Positions 53,123-61,685 of a DNA stretch of 64,000 nucleotides are shown here, in pieces. A program made the position numbers and the translations under genes. The notes beneath the pieces are model-generated. The model was given only the letters and a program-made list of their open reading frames with translations. It was not told the origin of the DNA and made no database searches. The stretch spans positions 1,511,501 through 1,575,500 of the forward strand of contig NZ_LMAF01000002.1 in the NCBI RefSeq assembly GCF_001542875.1, given 5' to 3'. Source of the stretch: Erythrobacter sp. YT30 (GTDB taxonomy: Bacteria; Pseudomonadota; Alphaproteobacteria; Sphingomonadales; Sphingomonadaceae). Position 1 is the first letter of the stretch. The number at the start of each line of letters is the position of its first letter.

Positions 53123-54412
53123 TTAGGCGCTTCCCTCACCCTTCACCTCGATCTTGATCTCAGATAGGTTCAAGATCGCTACATAGAACCCGATCACGGC
53201 CAAAGAGCTTGAGCCCAGAACGGCAAAAGCCGCGCCTTTTGATCCGTTCCAGTCGATCGCCACATCCAGCAGCACCAGCGCCAGCACAGTGGGGATCGCG
53301 CGCACGATAAAAGCTGTGCCAGCGCGGCCTGCGCTGACCAGCAGCGATTCAAGGCTGGCCCCGATCAGCTCGACAGCCCCTGCAATCGAGAGGATCACCA
53401 TCGCCCAGTAAAAGCCGCTGAAGTCCTCCTGCGTGATGGTCGCCAATGCCCAGCGTCCACCCAGAAGCGCGACCAGCACGGCCAGTACACCTGCGACCAG
53501 CGCAATGTTCGCCATGCGGCGTGCGAGCACCAGCGCGTTGTCCTTGGCATGGACGAGTTCTGGGAAGATCGCTTTGGATACGGTCTGTGCAAGGCTGACC
53601 AGAGCCTGACCCAATTGCATTGCGACACGAAAACCACCGGCAAGAGCTGCCCCGCCAAACGTGCCTACCAGCAAGAGCACAACGGGCTTGCCCGCGACCG
53701 TCAGACTGCCCGACATGTTGGTGGACCAGACAAAGCTCCACACGTCAGCATACTTTGCTGGAATGCGGGTTAGGCTGATGGCCGACAAGTCAATTCCTTG
53801 ATCACGGCTGGCAGCGATCCACAATGCAATGGCGACGCAAACTTCGGCTGCGGCCCATGCCAGGATAAAGCCGGTGACGGTCGGCATGAGCACAAAGGCG
53901 GCAATTGCGCCTGCTGCTCGAATGGCAGGTTGAACTGCCTCTGCTGCGGTTGCTGTCGCGTATTTGAAGCGCAAACGCAGGAGGCCGGTTGGGGTGGTGC
54001 GGATCGAGAGCAGCGAGACGATGCAATATCCAAAGGTCAGCGCGTACAGTTCTGGCGGCAAGGGTGACCACCATTCTGCGGTCCAGATTACAATCCCCGC
54101 GATCACCGTGCCCATTGCAATGGAGATCATGTCGAGCGCGATGGCAAAGCCCGTCGCCTCACGCACGCTGTTTGGATCGGGCTCTTCTTCGGTGCCTTCT
54201 CCATTCGCGCCCCAGCGCACGATGAATTGCCATGTCTGGAAATTGGCAAGCCCTGTGATCGCCTGGCCCAAAGCCACGATCAGCGCGAAATGCCCGAACC
54301 GCTCCAGCCCCAGCGCATTGGTGGCAAGGTAGAGGTAGACAAGGCTCATCACGGCGTTGAAACCGCGACCGCCCAAGAGCCAGCCGATATTGGTGAAGAG
54401 GCGTTTCATCAA
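53123..54412 (-). CDS. Polysaccharide flippase / oligosaccharide exporter (MATE superfamily)
   Basis: 429 aa with 12-14 membrane helices. The N-terminus WLLGGRGFNAVMSLVYLYLATNALGLERFGHFALIVALGQ is typical of Wzx-like PST transporters. It would flip lipid-linked saccharide across the inner membrane. It follows the nucleotidyltransferase gene by 10 nt in the same direction; together the pair suggests envelope glycan synthesis, though no glycosyltransferase lies nearby. The second ATG (54409) may be the start. Confidence 0.8.
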   Translation of the reverse strand: MMKRLFTNIGWLLGGRGFNAVMSLVYLYLATNALGLERFGHFALIVALGQAITGLANFQTWQFIVRWGANGEGTEEEPDPNSVREATGFAIALDMISIAMGTVIAGIVIWTAEWWSPLPPELYALTFGYCIVSLLSIRTTPTGLLRLRFKYATATAAEAVQPAIRAAGAIAAFVLMPTVTGFILAWAAAEVCVAIALWIAASRDQGIDLSAISLTRIPAKYADVWSFVWSTNMSGSLTVAGKPVVLLLVGTFGGAALAGGFRVAMQLGQALVSLAQTVSKAIFPELVHAKDNALVLARRMANIALVAGVLAVLVALLGGRWALATITQEDFSGFYWAMVILSIAGAVELIGASLESLLVSAGRAGTAFIVRAIPTVLALVLLDVAIDWNGSKGAAFAVLGSSSLAVIGFYVAILNLSEIKIEVKGEGSA

Positions 54413-54422
54413 TTGAGCGGTG

Positions 54423-55247
54423 TTAGGCGGCTGTAAGATCGCCTTCGCGGCGTTTGAGGATCTTCTCGGTCACGTCCTTCGTCCGCTGATTGTCGACGTC
54501 GATTGCGTAATGTCCATCGGAAACGACAACTGGCACCAGTTTGACGCCGAAGCGCTTGGATATCTGCGCAAATAGCTTTTCCTTGGATCCGTTGCCAAGG
54601 CGGAAACGCAGAAGGTTCATCAAGCCAAAGGCTTTGATAATGCGCTTGGGAAACTTCACGAACTGTCCGCCTTCGCGCATGATTTCAGCCGCGCTTAATG
54701 CTTCTTGGCTGCCCATCCAGTACATATTGCAATTGGAGTAAGCGCCATCGCGGAACTGGTAGAATTTCTTCTGTCCCTCGGGGTCGGCGGCCTGCACGTC
54801 TTCCTTGCGAGCGAGCGCCGCCGCTCCGCCAGCCTCAGCAGCAAGGCATTTGTCGATAAATTCGGTGTAGCCTTCAGGTGTGACGAGGCAATTGTCCGCC
54901 GTTGTGATCAGAATCGGGAATTCCGCGCCGTCCGCGCCTGAAAAGACGCTGTCGACGATGTTGAACTTGCCTTCTGCGAAAGTCAGGCGGCCTTCTTCGA
55001 TCAGCTTGGCAACCGTTGGCTGCGCGGCGATCTCGTCCGGTTCGTGCGCGATAATCCGGATGGCTCCCACACGCTCGCATTGAGAAACCTGCTGGATGAC
55101 GCGTTCCACCATCGGCGTGCCGTTCACGGGGACCACGCATTTCTGGTTAACGCCTGCATCCTGCGCCAAAGGATCAAGCACGCCGGAGCGTTTGCCGGCC
55201 ATGACGAGAGCGGTGACTTTGGTTGCCTGGGGAGATGCATTTGCCAT
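54423..55247 (-). CDS. MobA-like nucleotidyltransferase
   Basis: 274 aa from the ATG at 55245-55247 (MANASPQATKVTALVMAGKRSG), with GAGGCC upstream. The open frame reaches further, to 55802, but that part is the reverse of the well-supported Nmad3 gene. The N-terminus has the NTP-transferase pattern with a modified LAGG loop (VMAGKRSGVLDPLA...KCVVPVNGTPMVERVI), then ILITTADNCLVT (metal-binding Asp). Likely activates a sugar or polyol phosphate with CTP/GTP; the exact substrate is unknown. Co-transcribed with the flippase. Confidence 0.78.
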   Translation of the reverse strand: MANASPQATKVTALVMAGKRSGVLDPLAQDAGVNQKCVVPVNGTPMVERVIQQVSQCERVGAIRIIAHEPDEIAAQPTVAKLIEEGRLTFAEGKFNIVDSVFSGADGAEFPILITTADNCLVTPEGYTEFIDKCLAAEAGGAAALARKEDVQAADPEGQKKFYQFRDGAYSNCNMYWMGSQEALSAAEIMREGGQFVKFPKRIIKAFGLMNLLRFRLGNGSKEKLFAQISKRFGVKLVPVVVSDGHYAIDVDNQRTKDVTEKILKRREGDLTAA

Positions 55248-55340
55248 AGTCGGGGCCTCTACTCCCAAAGACTGTTTCACGTAAAGCAAGGAAAGGTCTG
55301 TCTTGTGCAACTCTGAGTTGCGCGGCATGGCGTCGTCCAC

Positions 55341-56078
55341 GTGAAGATCATCATTTCCCGAAAAGGCTTTGACAGCAGCGCAGGCGGAGGGCCGTCGCCA
55401 ATTGTGGGCGGGAAACCGGTCAGTCTCCCCATTCCTGCGGGCGCTGCCTCGCGCACGACTTTTGGCGATCTTGGGATTGGCGAGCTTGTTGTGAAGGCCA
55501 GTCGCGGGAAGCTGGGCGCAAACGATTTTTGCCATCATGATCCGATGTTTCTGAAGGCACAAGATGGTGGACGCACATGCGTTTTTGGCCAATGCGGTGC
55601 TGCGCAAACACATCTGGAGCGGCAGGGGGTTGGGCTGGGTGATGTGTTCGTTTTCTTCGGTCTGTTCGCCGAGGAGGAGACGGGAGAACCGCACCATCGG
55701 ATATTCGGCTATTTGAGGGTGGAAGAGATTTTCACGCTTGGTGAGGGCGCGCCAGACTGGGCGATCGATATTGCTCACCCACACGCGCTCGCCATGCATC
55801 ATTCAAATGACGTGATCTGGCGTGGGGAGGGGCGCACGGCGGCCCGAGCTCGCGATGCATTGCGGCTGACCGTTCCGGGCGGTCCGCCAAGTATTTGGCA
55901 GCGCCCCGATTGGCTGAAACGCGGCGGGCTATCCTATCATGACCGTGCAGATCGTTGGCTGCGTAACGGTCAGCTCCGCAGTGTCGCGCGGGGTCAGGAG
56001 TTTGTCGCTGATGTAGGCAGGCGAAAAGCGCCTCGCGAATGGCTGGACCGCGTGATTGCGGAGATTAAAGCGTCTTGA
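55341..56078 (+). CDS. Nmad3 family putative nucleotide-modification protein
   Basis: 245 aa. Starts MKIIISRKGFDSSAGGGPSP and continues with GGKPVSLPIP, CHHDPMFLKAQ, FGQCGAAQTHLERQGVG, DVFVFFGLF, and the C-terminal HHSNDVIWRGEG. These fit the Nmad3 (nucleotide modification-associated domain 3) family known mostly from phage and genomic islands that modify DNA bases. Here it is a single gene among housekeeping genes, between a nucleotidyltransferase (opposite strand) and mmsB (converging, 14-bp overlap). The biochemical activity is not established. Confidence 0.72.
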   Translation: MKIIISRKGFDSSAGGGPSPIVGGKPVSLPIPAGAASRTTFGDLGIGELVVKASRGKLGANDFCHHDPMFLKAQDGGRTCVFGQCGAAQTHLERQGVGLGDVFVFFGLFAEEETGEPHHRIFGYLRVEEIFTLGEGAPDWAIDIAHPHALAMHHSNDVIWRGEGRTAARARDALRLTVPGGPPSIWQRPDWLKRGGLSYHDRADRWLRNGQLRSVARGQEFVADVGRRKAPREWLDRVIAEIKAS

Positions 56079-56931
56079 TCACCGCAGAGAAATCGAGGCC
56101 GCCATTCTCCTTGGCAAAGGCCTCATAGATTTCCTTCGCGTGCTTTCCGAGCGGGGTCGCCGCATCGGCACTTTCCGCCGCTTCCATCGCAAGGCGCAAA
56201 TCCTTCAGCATCAGCGCGGTCGCAAAGCCGCCTTCATAGCCTTTGTCCGCAGGACTTTCGACACCCACGCCGGGCATCGGCGTGTAGGCATTCAATGACC
56301 AGTTGTAGCCTGAGCTCTGCGAGCTGATTTCATAGAATTTTTGCGGATCGAGCCCCAGCTTTTCCGCCATTTTCATGGCTTCAGCCGTACCGATCATGGT
56401 TATGGCGAGGAGCATATTGTTGCAGATCTTCGCCGTCTGCCCCGCGCCCACATCGCCTGCATGAATCACCGCTTTACCCATGGCGGAAAGGATCGGCTCG
56501 GCAGCTTCAAAAGCATGGCTCTCGCCGCCCACCATGAATGTGAGCGTCCCTCCGGCTGCCGCTGCGATCCCGCCGGAAACGGGCGCATCGACCATTTTGT
56601 AGCCTTCCGCATGCGCGGCATCAGCGACTTCGCGCGCGGTCGCGACGTCGATGGTCGAGCAGTCAATCAGCACTGCGGCGTGCGGCGTGTGGCCGATGAC
56701 GTCCTTTGTGTACACGTCTTTCACAATTCCGCCATTGGGGAGCATGGAGACGACCGCATCTGTCCCTTCGACTGCATCGCGCGCTGTGGTGAAAGTCTCG
56801 CATCCGGCATCTTTCGCCGCAGAAAGCGCCTCCTCGGACAGATCAAAAGCGCGGACGGTGTAGCCCGCTTTCACAAGATTGGCAGCCATCCCGCCGCCCA
56901 TATTGCCGAGGCCGATAAACGCGATTCTCAT
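56065..56931 (-). CDS. mmsB: 3-hydroxyisobutyrate dehydrogenase
   Basis: 288 aa. NAD-binding MRIAFIGLGNMGGGMAANLVKAGY; substrate-binding DAPVSGGIAAAAGGTLTFMVGG; catalytic Lys region GAGQTAKICNNMLLA. It oxidises 3-hydroxyisobutyrate to methylmalonate semialdehyde in valine degradation. AGGAAG lies just before the ATG. The gene is separated from the upstream enoyl-CoA hydratase by a 120-bp gap that holds a perfect 31-bp inverted repeat. mmsA, which takes its product, is at the window end. Confidence 0.93.
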   Translation of the reverse strand: MRIAFIGLGNMGGGMAANLVKAGYTVRAFDLSEEALSAAKDAGCETFTTARDAVEGTDAVVSMLPNGGIVKDVYTKDVIGHTPHAAVLIDCSTIDVATAREVADAAHAEGYKMVDAPVSGGIAAAAGGTLTFMVGGESHAFEAAEPILSAMGKAVIHAGDVGAGQTAKICNNMLLAITMIGTAEAMKMAEKLGLDPQKFYEISSQSSGYNWSLNAYTPMPGVGVESPADKGYEGGFATALMLKDLRLAMEAAESADAATPLGKHAKEIYEAFAKENGGLDFSAVIKTL

Positions 56932-56955
56932 AATTGCTTCCTCTCCAGTGCCAAG

Positions 56956-57034
56956 CCACCCGCGCCCTCCACCCTTCCACCCGGATTATAACTCCGGAGT
57001 ACGATCCGGGTGGAAGGGTGGAGGGCGCGGGTGG
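56956..57034. repeat. Perfect 31-bp inverted repeat in the valine operon
   Basis: Arms at 56956-56986 and 57004-57034 are exact reverse complements (first arm begins CCACCCGCGCCCTCCACC and ends CCCGGAT). The 17-nt loop itself contains the palindrome ACTCCGGAGT (56991-57000). It lies between two co-directional genes, with no T tract. Such long GC-rich hairpins behave as REP-like elements, mRNA stabilisers or attenuators. Confidence 0.9.
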
Positions 57035-57051
57035 TTCCGGCTCAATTCAAC

Positions 57052-57846
57052 CTAACGCCCCTTCCACTGGCCCTCACGCTTCTCGATAAATGCTGCCATA
57101 CCCTCTGCTTTGTCCTCGCTTGCGGTCAGGATCTGGAAGATGCGGCGTTCGACGATCAGCCCTTGATCGAGTGTCATCTCAAACGCGGAATTGACCATTT
57201 CCTTGTTCGCAATTGTGGCCATGGGCGGCATGCCGGCAATGGTGGCGGCAGTTTTGAGCGCATCGGCAATCAGGTCTGCCTGCGGCACGACGCGCACGAT
57301 CAGGTTTGAGCGCTCGGCCTCTTCCGCATTCATCATGCGGCCCGTGAGGCACATTTCCATCGACTTGGATTTGCCAATCGCGCGGGTCAGCCTCTGCGAT
57401 CCGCCCATGCCTGGAGCCACGCCCAATTTGATCTCAGGCTGGCCGAATTTCGCATTGTCGGATGCGATGATGAAATCCGCCATCATGGCGAGTTCACACC
57501 CGCCACCCAGAGCAAAGCCATTCACTGCCGCAATCCAGGGCTTGCGGGTCTTCTTCACGATTTCGCTTGTCCAGGGCGAGAAGAAATCATCGAGATAGAA
57601 ATCTGCCGCCGCCTTGTCGTGCATTTCCTTGATATCAGCACCTGCGGCGAAGGCTTTTTCGCCAGCGCCTGTAAGGATGGCGCAAAGCTGGCTGTCATCA
57701 GCCTGGTAGACGGCAAAAGCATCGATCAACTCGTCGAGCACCTGCGTGTTTAGCGCATTCAATGCCTTGGGCCGATTGAGCGTCATCAGCGTAACGCCCT
57801 CATGCCCTCGCGCGTTGGTTTCGACGAGGATTGTTTCGTAGCTCAT
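57052..57846 (-). CDS. Enoyl-CoA hydratase
   Basis: 264 aa from the ATG at 57844-57846 ([10 protein letters not shown]), overlapping the upstream stop (ATGA). Crotonase features are [39 protein letters not shown] (oxyanion region), and [22 protein letters not shown] with the catalytic Glu pair. It hydrates methacrylyl-CoA or a similar short-chain enoyl-CoA in valine degradation. The preceding gene is a related crotonase with hydrolase role. Confidence 0.92.
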   Translation of the reverse strand: MSYETILVETNARGHEGVTLMTLNRPKALNALNTQVLDELIDAFAVYQADDSQLCAILTGAGEKAFAAGADIKEMHDKAAADFYLDDFFSPWTSEIVKKTRKPWIAAVNGFALGGGCELAMMADFIIASDNAKFGQPEIKLGVAPGMGGSQRLTRAIGKSKSMEMCLTGRMMNAEEAERSNLIVRVVPQADLIADALKTAATIAGMPPMATIANKEMVNSAFEMTLDQGLIVERRIFQILTASEDKAEGMAAFIEKREGQWKGR

Positions 57847-58913
57847 AGAGGTTTCCATTCTTCATCGGCCGGGAGCGGGGCAAAGATGCTATCGATCAGC
57901 TCCTCGCTCACATCTTCGGGCGTTGCGGGATCCCATTTGGGATCGTTGGTCTTATCGGTGATGACTGCGCGCACGCCCTCGGCGAAATCCGGACGAGTAA
58001 GCACGCGTGATGCGATGCGGTATTCCATGCGCATATTGTCCGCAAAGTCGGTGAATTCCATGCTGTTGGCCAGCTGGCGCAAGGCCACCTTGCAGGTTTG
58101 CGGGCTTTTCGTGCCAAGCGTGTCGCGCTCTTTCGATGCCCATTCGGCGGCGCCATTTTCGTTGGTGGCAATTTCGGCTTCGAGACTGGCGAGAATGTCT
58201 TCGTAGGCATCGCTGCCGAAATGCTTGGCGATCCTCAGCGCGTTCTGCTCAATGCGTGCCTCTGGCGGCGTGCCGACAGGTTCGGACAAGATGCCGCTGA
58301 TCCGGCCGGGACGCTCGGCAATGCGCGCCTTGATATCATCTAGCAATTCATGGGGCACGTAGTGAGTCGCAAGGCCTGTCCAAAGGCATTCCGAGCCATC
58401 AAGCCGCGCGCCCGTCAGGGCTAGGAATTGCCCCAGCCTTCCGCCTAGGCGTGACAAATACCAGCCGCCGCCCACATCGGGAAAGAGGCCGATACCTGTT
58501 TCGGGCATGGCAAAGCGGGTGTTCTCGGTCGCGACGCGGAATTTCGCGGGCATCGCAATGCCAACGCCGCCGCCCATTGTGATCCCGTCCATAAAGGCGA
58601 CGATCGGCTTTTCGTATGTGAAGAGCTGGTGGTTTAGCTGGTATTCGTCGTGGAAGAACTTGCGCCCCGATACGCCGCCATCGTTCAGCGCGCTGTCACG
58701 CAGGAAAGCGATATCGCCGCCAGCGCAAAAGCCGCGGCTGCCCTCGACATGATCGATAATGATCGCCTGGATCGCGTCATCGCTCGCCCATTCGGTGAGC
58801 GCTGCGGACATGGCGTGGCACATATCGAGGGTTAGCGCGTGGAGCGCTTTGGGCCGGTTCAGCGTGACATGGCCGATGGGGCCATTGGTGCGGGTGAGAA
58901 CGTCAGTGGTCAT
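57843..58913 (-). CDS. 3-hydroxyisobutyryl-CoA hydrolase
   Basis: 356 aa from the ATG at 58911-58913 ([21 protein letters not shown]). Crotonase fold, longer C-terminus than the hydratase. Features are [66 protein letters not shown], typical of HIBYL-CoA hydrolases. It releases 3-hydroxyisobutyrate, the substrate of MmsB, from toxic methacrylyl-derived CoA esters. It overlaps the hydratase ATG by 4 bp and follows the VOC gene by 1 nt. Confidence 0.92.
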   Translation of the reverse strand: MTTDVLTRTNGPIGHVTLNRPKALHALTLDMCHAMSAALTEWASDDAIQAIIIDHVEGSRGFCAGGDIAFLRDSALNDGGVSGRKFFHDEYQLNHQLFTYEKPIVAFMDGITMGGGVGIAMPAKFRVATENTRFAMPETGIGLFPDVGGGWYLSRLGGRLGQFLALTGARLDGSECLWTGLATHYVPHELLDDIKARIAERPGRISGILSEPVGTPPEARIEQNALRIAKHFGSDAYEDILASLEAEIATNENGAAEWASKERDTLGTKSPQTCKVALRQLANSMEFTDFADNMRMEYRIASRVLTRPDFAEGVRAVITDKTNDPKWDPATPEDVSEELIDSIFAPLPADEEWKPL

Positions 58914-58914
58914 T

Positions 58915-59295
58915 TTATGCTTTCGGTTCAATCAAGTCCCAGCGATTACCAAAGGGATCGCTGAAGACCGCGACAATTCCATAGGACTCTTCGCGCGGGC
59001 TTTCGAGAACATTCACGCCTGCCGCAGTAAAGCGGGCATGGCTATCGGCGAAATTATCGGTCTCGAGGAAAAAGGCGACACGACCGCCGGTTTGATTGCC
59101 GATGGCGCGAGCTTGTTCATCATTGGTGGCTTTCGCGAGTAAGATGCGCGCCCCGTCTTCAGGCCCTACTACGACCCAGCGCTTGCCGTTGCCGAGATCG
59201 GTGTCCTCGACAAGGTCGAAGCCCAGCTGATTGACATAGAACGTCTTGCCCCCTTGGTAGTCGGGGACCACGTCCGAGGCCATTGTAAAACGCAA
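58915..59295 (-). CDS. VOC family (glyoxalase-like) protein
   Basis: 126 aa with a TTG start (59293-59295) preceded by AGAGGAT; an internal ATG at 59283 is an alternative. The beta-alpha-beta-beta-beta repeats are visible: YQGGKTFYVNQLGFDLVED, RWVVVGPEDGARILLAKA, RVAFFLETDNFADSHARF, and a final SDPFGNRWDLIEPK. Metal-binding residues cannot be fixed by eye. Placed in the isobutyryl-CoA operon, it may be an epimerase or mutase-like helper, but no activity can be assigned. Confidence 0.78.
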   Translation of the reverse strand: MRFTMASDVVPDYQGGKTFYVNQLGFDLVEDTDLGNGKRWVVVGPEDGARILLAKATNDEQARAIGNQTGGRVAFFLETDNFADSHARFTAAGVNVLESPREESYGIVAVFSDPFGNRWDLIEPKA

Positions 59296-59299
59296 TTGT

Positions 59300-59431
59300 T
59301 CAATCCTCTTTCTCGGCAGAATGCATCCGCTGAAGCTGCTTGAGGATCCGGTGTCCGTAGTACCAGACAAGTATAACCAGCAGCAGCGCGAAGAAAGTCA
59401 GATCGTCGATGCTTTCGATCACATTTTCCAT
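59300..59431 (-). CDS. 43-aa single-pass membrane protein
   Basis: Reading the minus strand from the ATG at 59429-59431 gives MENVIESIDD, a hydrophobic segment LTFFALLLVILVWYYG, then a basic tail HRILKQLQRMHSAEKED and stop. CGGAG stands 6 nt before the ATG, and the stop (59300-59302) lies inside the leader of the VOC gene. It is tucked between the acyl-CoA dehydrogenase gene (stop at 59443) and the VOC gene, so it is probably co-translated. Family unknown. Short and easily missed by automatic annotation. Confidence 0.72.
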   Translation of the reverse strand: MENVIESIDDLTFFALLLVILVWYYGHRILKQLQRMHSAEKED

Positions 59432-59442
59432 AGGTGTCTCCG

Positions 59443-60588
59443 TTATTGCCGCAACAAATCGCGTCCCACGATCATTCGCATCACCTGATTGGTGCCCTCG
59501 AGGATCGAATGCACGCGCAAATCGCGCCAGAAGCGTTCGATGGGGTAATCGCGCAGGTATCCATATCCACCGAATAGCTGCAGGGCGTCGTTCACAACCT
59601 TGCTGCCATTATCGGTCGAAAGCCGCTTTGCCATTGCGGAAAACCGCGATTTGTCGGGAGCGTTGTCGGTGACTTTGGCTGCGGCCAGATAGAGGAGGGC
59701 GCGCGCAGCTTCCAGATCAGTCGCCATGTCGGCGAGCATGAATTGCGTGTTCTGGAAATCGGCGACTGGTTGGTCGAACTGTTTGCGATCCTTGGTGTAG
59801 GCGATGGCTTCGTCAAGGCACCTTTGCGCGCCACCAAGAGAGCACGCGCCGATGTTAAGGCGCCCGCCATCAAGACCCATCATCGCAAATCGAAAGCCTT
59901 CACCTTCATCGCCGACACGGTTGGCGACCGGCACACGGGCGTCCTCAAAAATGACCTGCGCCGTGGGAGAGGCGTTCCATCCCAGTTTCTTCTCTGGCGC
60001 GCCAAAGCTGACCCCACGCGTATCCTTGTCGATGACGAGGCAGGAAATGCCTTTGGTTTTGTGATCGCTGGTGCGGACCATGGCGACATAGACATCGTTG
60101 ACGCCGCCGCCTGAGATGAATTGCTTTGTGCCGTTCAGCACATAATGATCGCCATCCAGCTTGGCCTTGGTTTTCAATGCTGCTGCATCAGAGCCGCTGC
60201 CGGGTTCAGTGAGGCAATAGCTAGCGATCTTCTCCATCGAGATGAGATCAGGCAGATAGCGATCTTTTAACTCCTGCCCGCCGAATTCGTCGATCATCCA
60301 TGCGGCCATATTGTGGATTGAAATAAAGGCCGATGTGGTGGGGCAGCCGTACGCCATGGCTTCCATTATCAGCGCGGCTTCCAAACGGCCAAGCCCGATC
60401 CCGCCCGATTCCTCCGACACGTAGATGGCGCCAAAGCCAAGCTCTGCTGATTGCTTGATGGTATCCTTTGGAAAGATGTGCTTCTCATCCCATTCAGCGG
60501 CATGCGGCGTGATCTGATCGGCGGTAAAACGCTGCGCAACTTCTTGGATCGCGAGCTGGTCTTCTGTGAGTGAAAATTGTCCTTGCAT
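59443..60588 (-). CDS. Acyl-CoA dehydrogenase, probable isobutyryl-CoA dehydrogenase
   Basis: 381 aa. Family features are FTADQITPHAAEWDEKHIFP, IASYCLTEPGSGSDAAALKT (FAD/substrate signature), and the C-terminal LFGGYGYLRDYPIERFWRDLRVHSILEGTNQVMRMIV (split here for reading: catalytic Glu in ILEGTN region, DYPIERFWRD). It oxidises short branched acyl-CoA to enoyl-CoA using ETF. Placed upstream of the crotonases and MmsB, isobutyryl-CoA is the likely substrate. Confidence 0.9.
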   Translation of the reverse strand: MQGQFSLTEDQLAIQEVAQRFTADQITPHAAEWDEKHIFPKDTIKQSAELGFGAIYVSEESGGIGLGRLEAALIMEAMAYGCPTTSAFISIHNMAAWMIDEFGGQELKDRYLPDLISMEKIASYCLTEPGSGSDAAALKTKAKLDGDHYVLNGTKQFISGGGVNDVYVAMVRTSDHKTKGISCLVIDKDTRGVSFGAPEKKLGWNASPTAQVIFEDARVPVANRVGDEGEGFRFAMMGLDGGRLNIGACSLGGAQRCLDEAIAYTKDRKQFDQPVADFQNTQFMLADMATDLEAARALLYLAAAKVTDNAPDKSRFSAMAKRLSTDNGSKVVNDALQLFGGYGYLRDYPIERFWRDLRVHSILEGTNQVMRMIVGRDLLRQ

Positions 60589-60716
60589 GACGCTGCATCT
60601 AGCCCGTCCTCTAAGGTGTGAAAAGGGGATGCGAGCCTTGGCTAATACATATGCGAGGGGGCGCTTTTCTGCGCACGATTTGTAACCGAAAGGGCTCTGC
60701 GTGCGTATTTATAGAT

Positions 60717-61154
60717 ATGACAGCCCAAATCGCTCAGCCTCGCACGCGCCTTATTTGCGTCTACAACGCCGATACTGGCGTGATTGAGGCGCTGAAACAC
60801 GCTGTTCAAAAGCAGTTTTTCCCCGAAAGCTATCCGTGCTCCCTGTGCGCGCTCACTTATGGCGCGGTGTCGATGCGAGGGGATTGGAAGCGGTTCTGGC
60901 GGCGGCTCGATGCGGATGTTCAATTCTATCACCGCGATGATTTTACCGCAGATTTTACCGAGTTGGGCACAGGCGGCGCTCGGGAGGTGACGCTGCCCTC
61001 AATCCTCATCAGCGAAGCGGGTGAAGAACCACGCGTGCTGGTCTCGAAAGAGGAACTAGATGCAATGGCCGACGTGAACGATTTGATGGAGCGGATTGGC
61101 GTCGAGCTAGGCATTCGTGCTGCGCTCGAAGAAGAGCCGAGCCGGGTGGCGTAA
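60717..61154 (+). CDS. Conserved unknown protein
   Basis: 145 aa from the ATG at 60717 (MTAQIAQPRTRLICVYNADTG); the frame is open from 60618 but the extra part has no protein character. The pattern LICVYNADTGVIEALKHAVQK, then ESYPCSLCALTYGAVSMRGDWKRF with a CxxC and FYHRDDFTADF belongs to a widespread bacterial group without a named function. The CxxC pair may bind metal. It is divergent from the acyl-CoA dehydrogenase gene and converges with the next gene. Confidence 0.75.
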   Translation: MTAQIAQPRTRLICVYNADTGVIEALKHAVQKQFFPESYPCSLCALTYGAVSMRGDWKRFWRRLDADVQFYHRDDFTADFTELGTGGAREVTLPSILISEAGEEPRVLVSKEELDAMADVNDLMERIGVELGIRAALEEEPSRVA

Positions 61155-61163
61155 CTCGGTAGT

Positions 61164-61685
61164 CTATGGCGTTTTCAGCGCGCAAGAATCGGCTTCAGAT
61201 ACCTTTTGAGCTGCTCTGAAAGTGCCTTGTGTCGGAGCCAATCTCCGGATCAAAACGAGGCCGCGTTTGGTGGGGCTTGGTATCAAGCTGTCAGGCCGAT
61301 TTTGCTCTCCGTCATCGAAATAAAGATAGGTCTGCGCGTTTCTGCCTGTGGCGCGTATCGTTGCAAAATTGTTGGTCGCTTCATCAAAGAAGGACAGCGA
61401 TTGATAATCCGGCCACTGGCCAACTGTCACATCAAGCACCGCGCCTTCTTGGCTCAGATCATATCTGCACAGCGAATAAAACAGATCAGGCGAACTGCGC
61501 ACGACAGCTTGGGTTTGCGGCGTGATACGCTCGGGCGTGGTGAAGGCGTGCTCTGCAATGCCGCGGTCTTTGAGCGCGAGAAGTGCGCGATCCATGATCA
61601 CGGATGGCGCGTAGTGCAGGGTCGCCCAATGCGCGGCGATCGCCGCAATGGAAAGTGTCGCCAACGGGCCAAGCCAGCGTTTCAT
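61164..61685 (-). CDS. DUF1254-type membrane-anchored protein (short form)
   Basis: 173 aa. N-terminal membrane anchor/signal (WLGPLATLSIAAIAAHWATLHY), then FTTPERITPQTQAVVRSSPDLFYSLCRYDLS, YQSLSFFDEATNNFATIR and GLVLIRRLAPTQ, typical of the DUF1254 part of split DUF1254/DUF1214 proteins. Probably exported. It overlaps the upstream DUF1214 gene by 4 bp, so the two likely form one complex. Function unknown. Confidence 0.78.
   Translation of the reverse strand: MKRWLGPLATLSIAAIAAHWATLHYAPSVIMDRALLALKDRGIAEHAFTTPERITPQTQAVVRSSPDLFYSLCRYDLSQEGAVLDVTVGQWPDYQSLSFFDEATNNFATIRATGRNAQTYLYFDDGEQNRPDSLIPSPTKRGLVLIRRLAPTQGTFRAAQKVSEADSCALKTP

Noticed and set aside
55248-55802. N-terminal extension of the nucleotidyltransferase frame
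   Set aside because: The extra 185 codons run opposite to the Nmad3 gene and do not resemble any protein; the ATG at 55247 has a plausible ribosome-binding site and starts the family domain.
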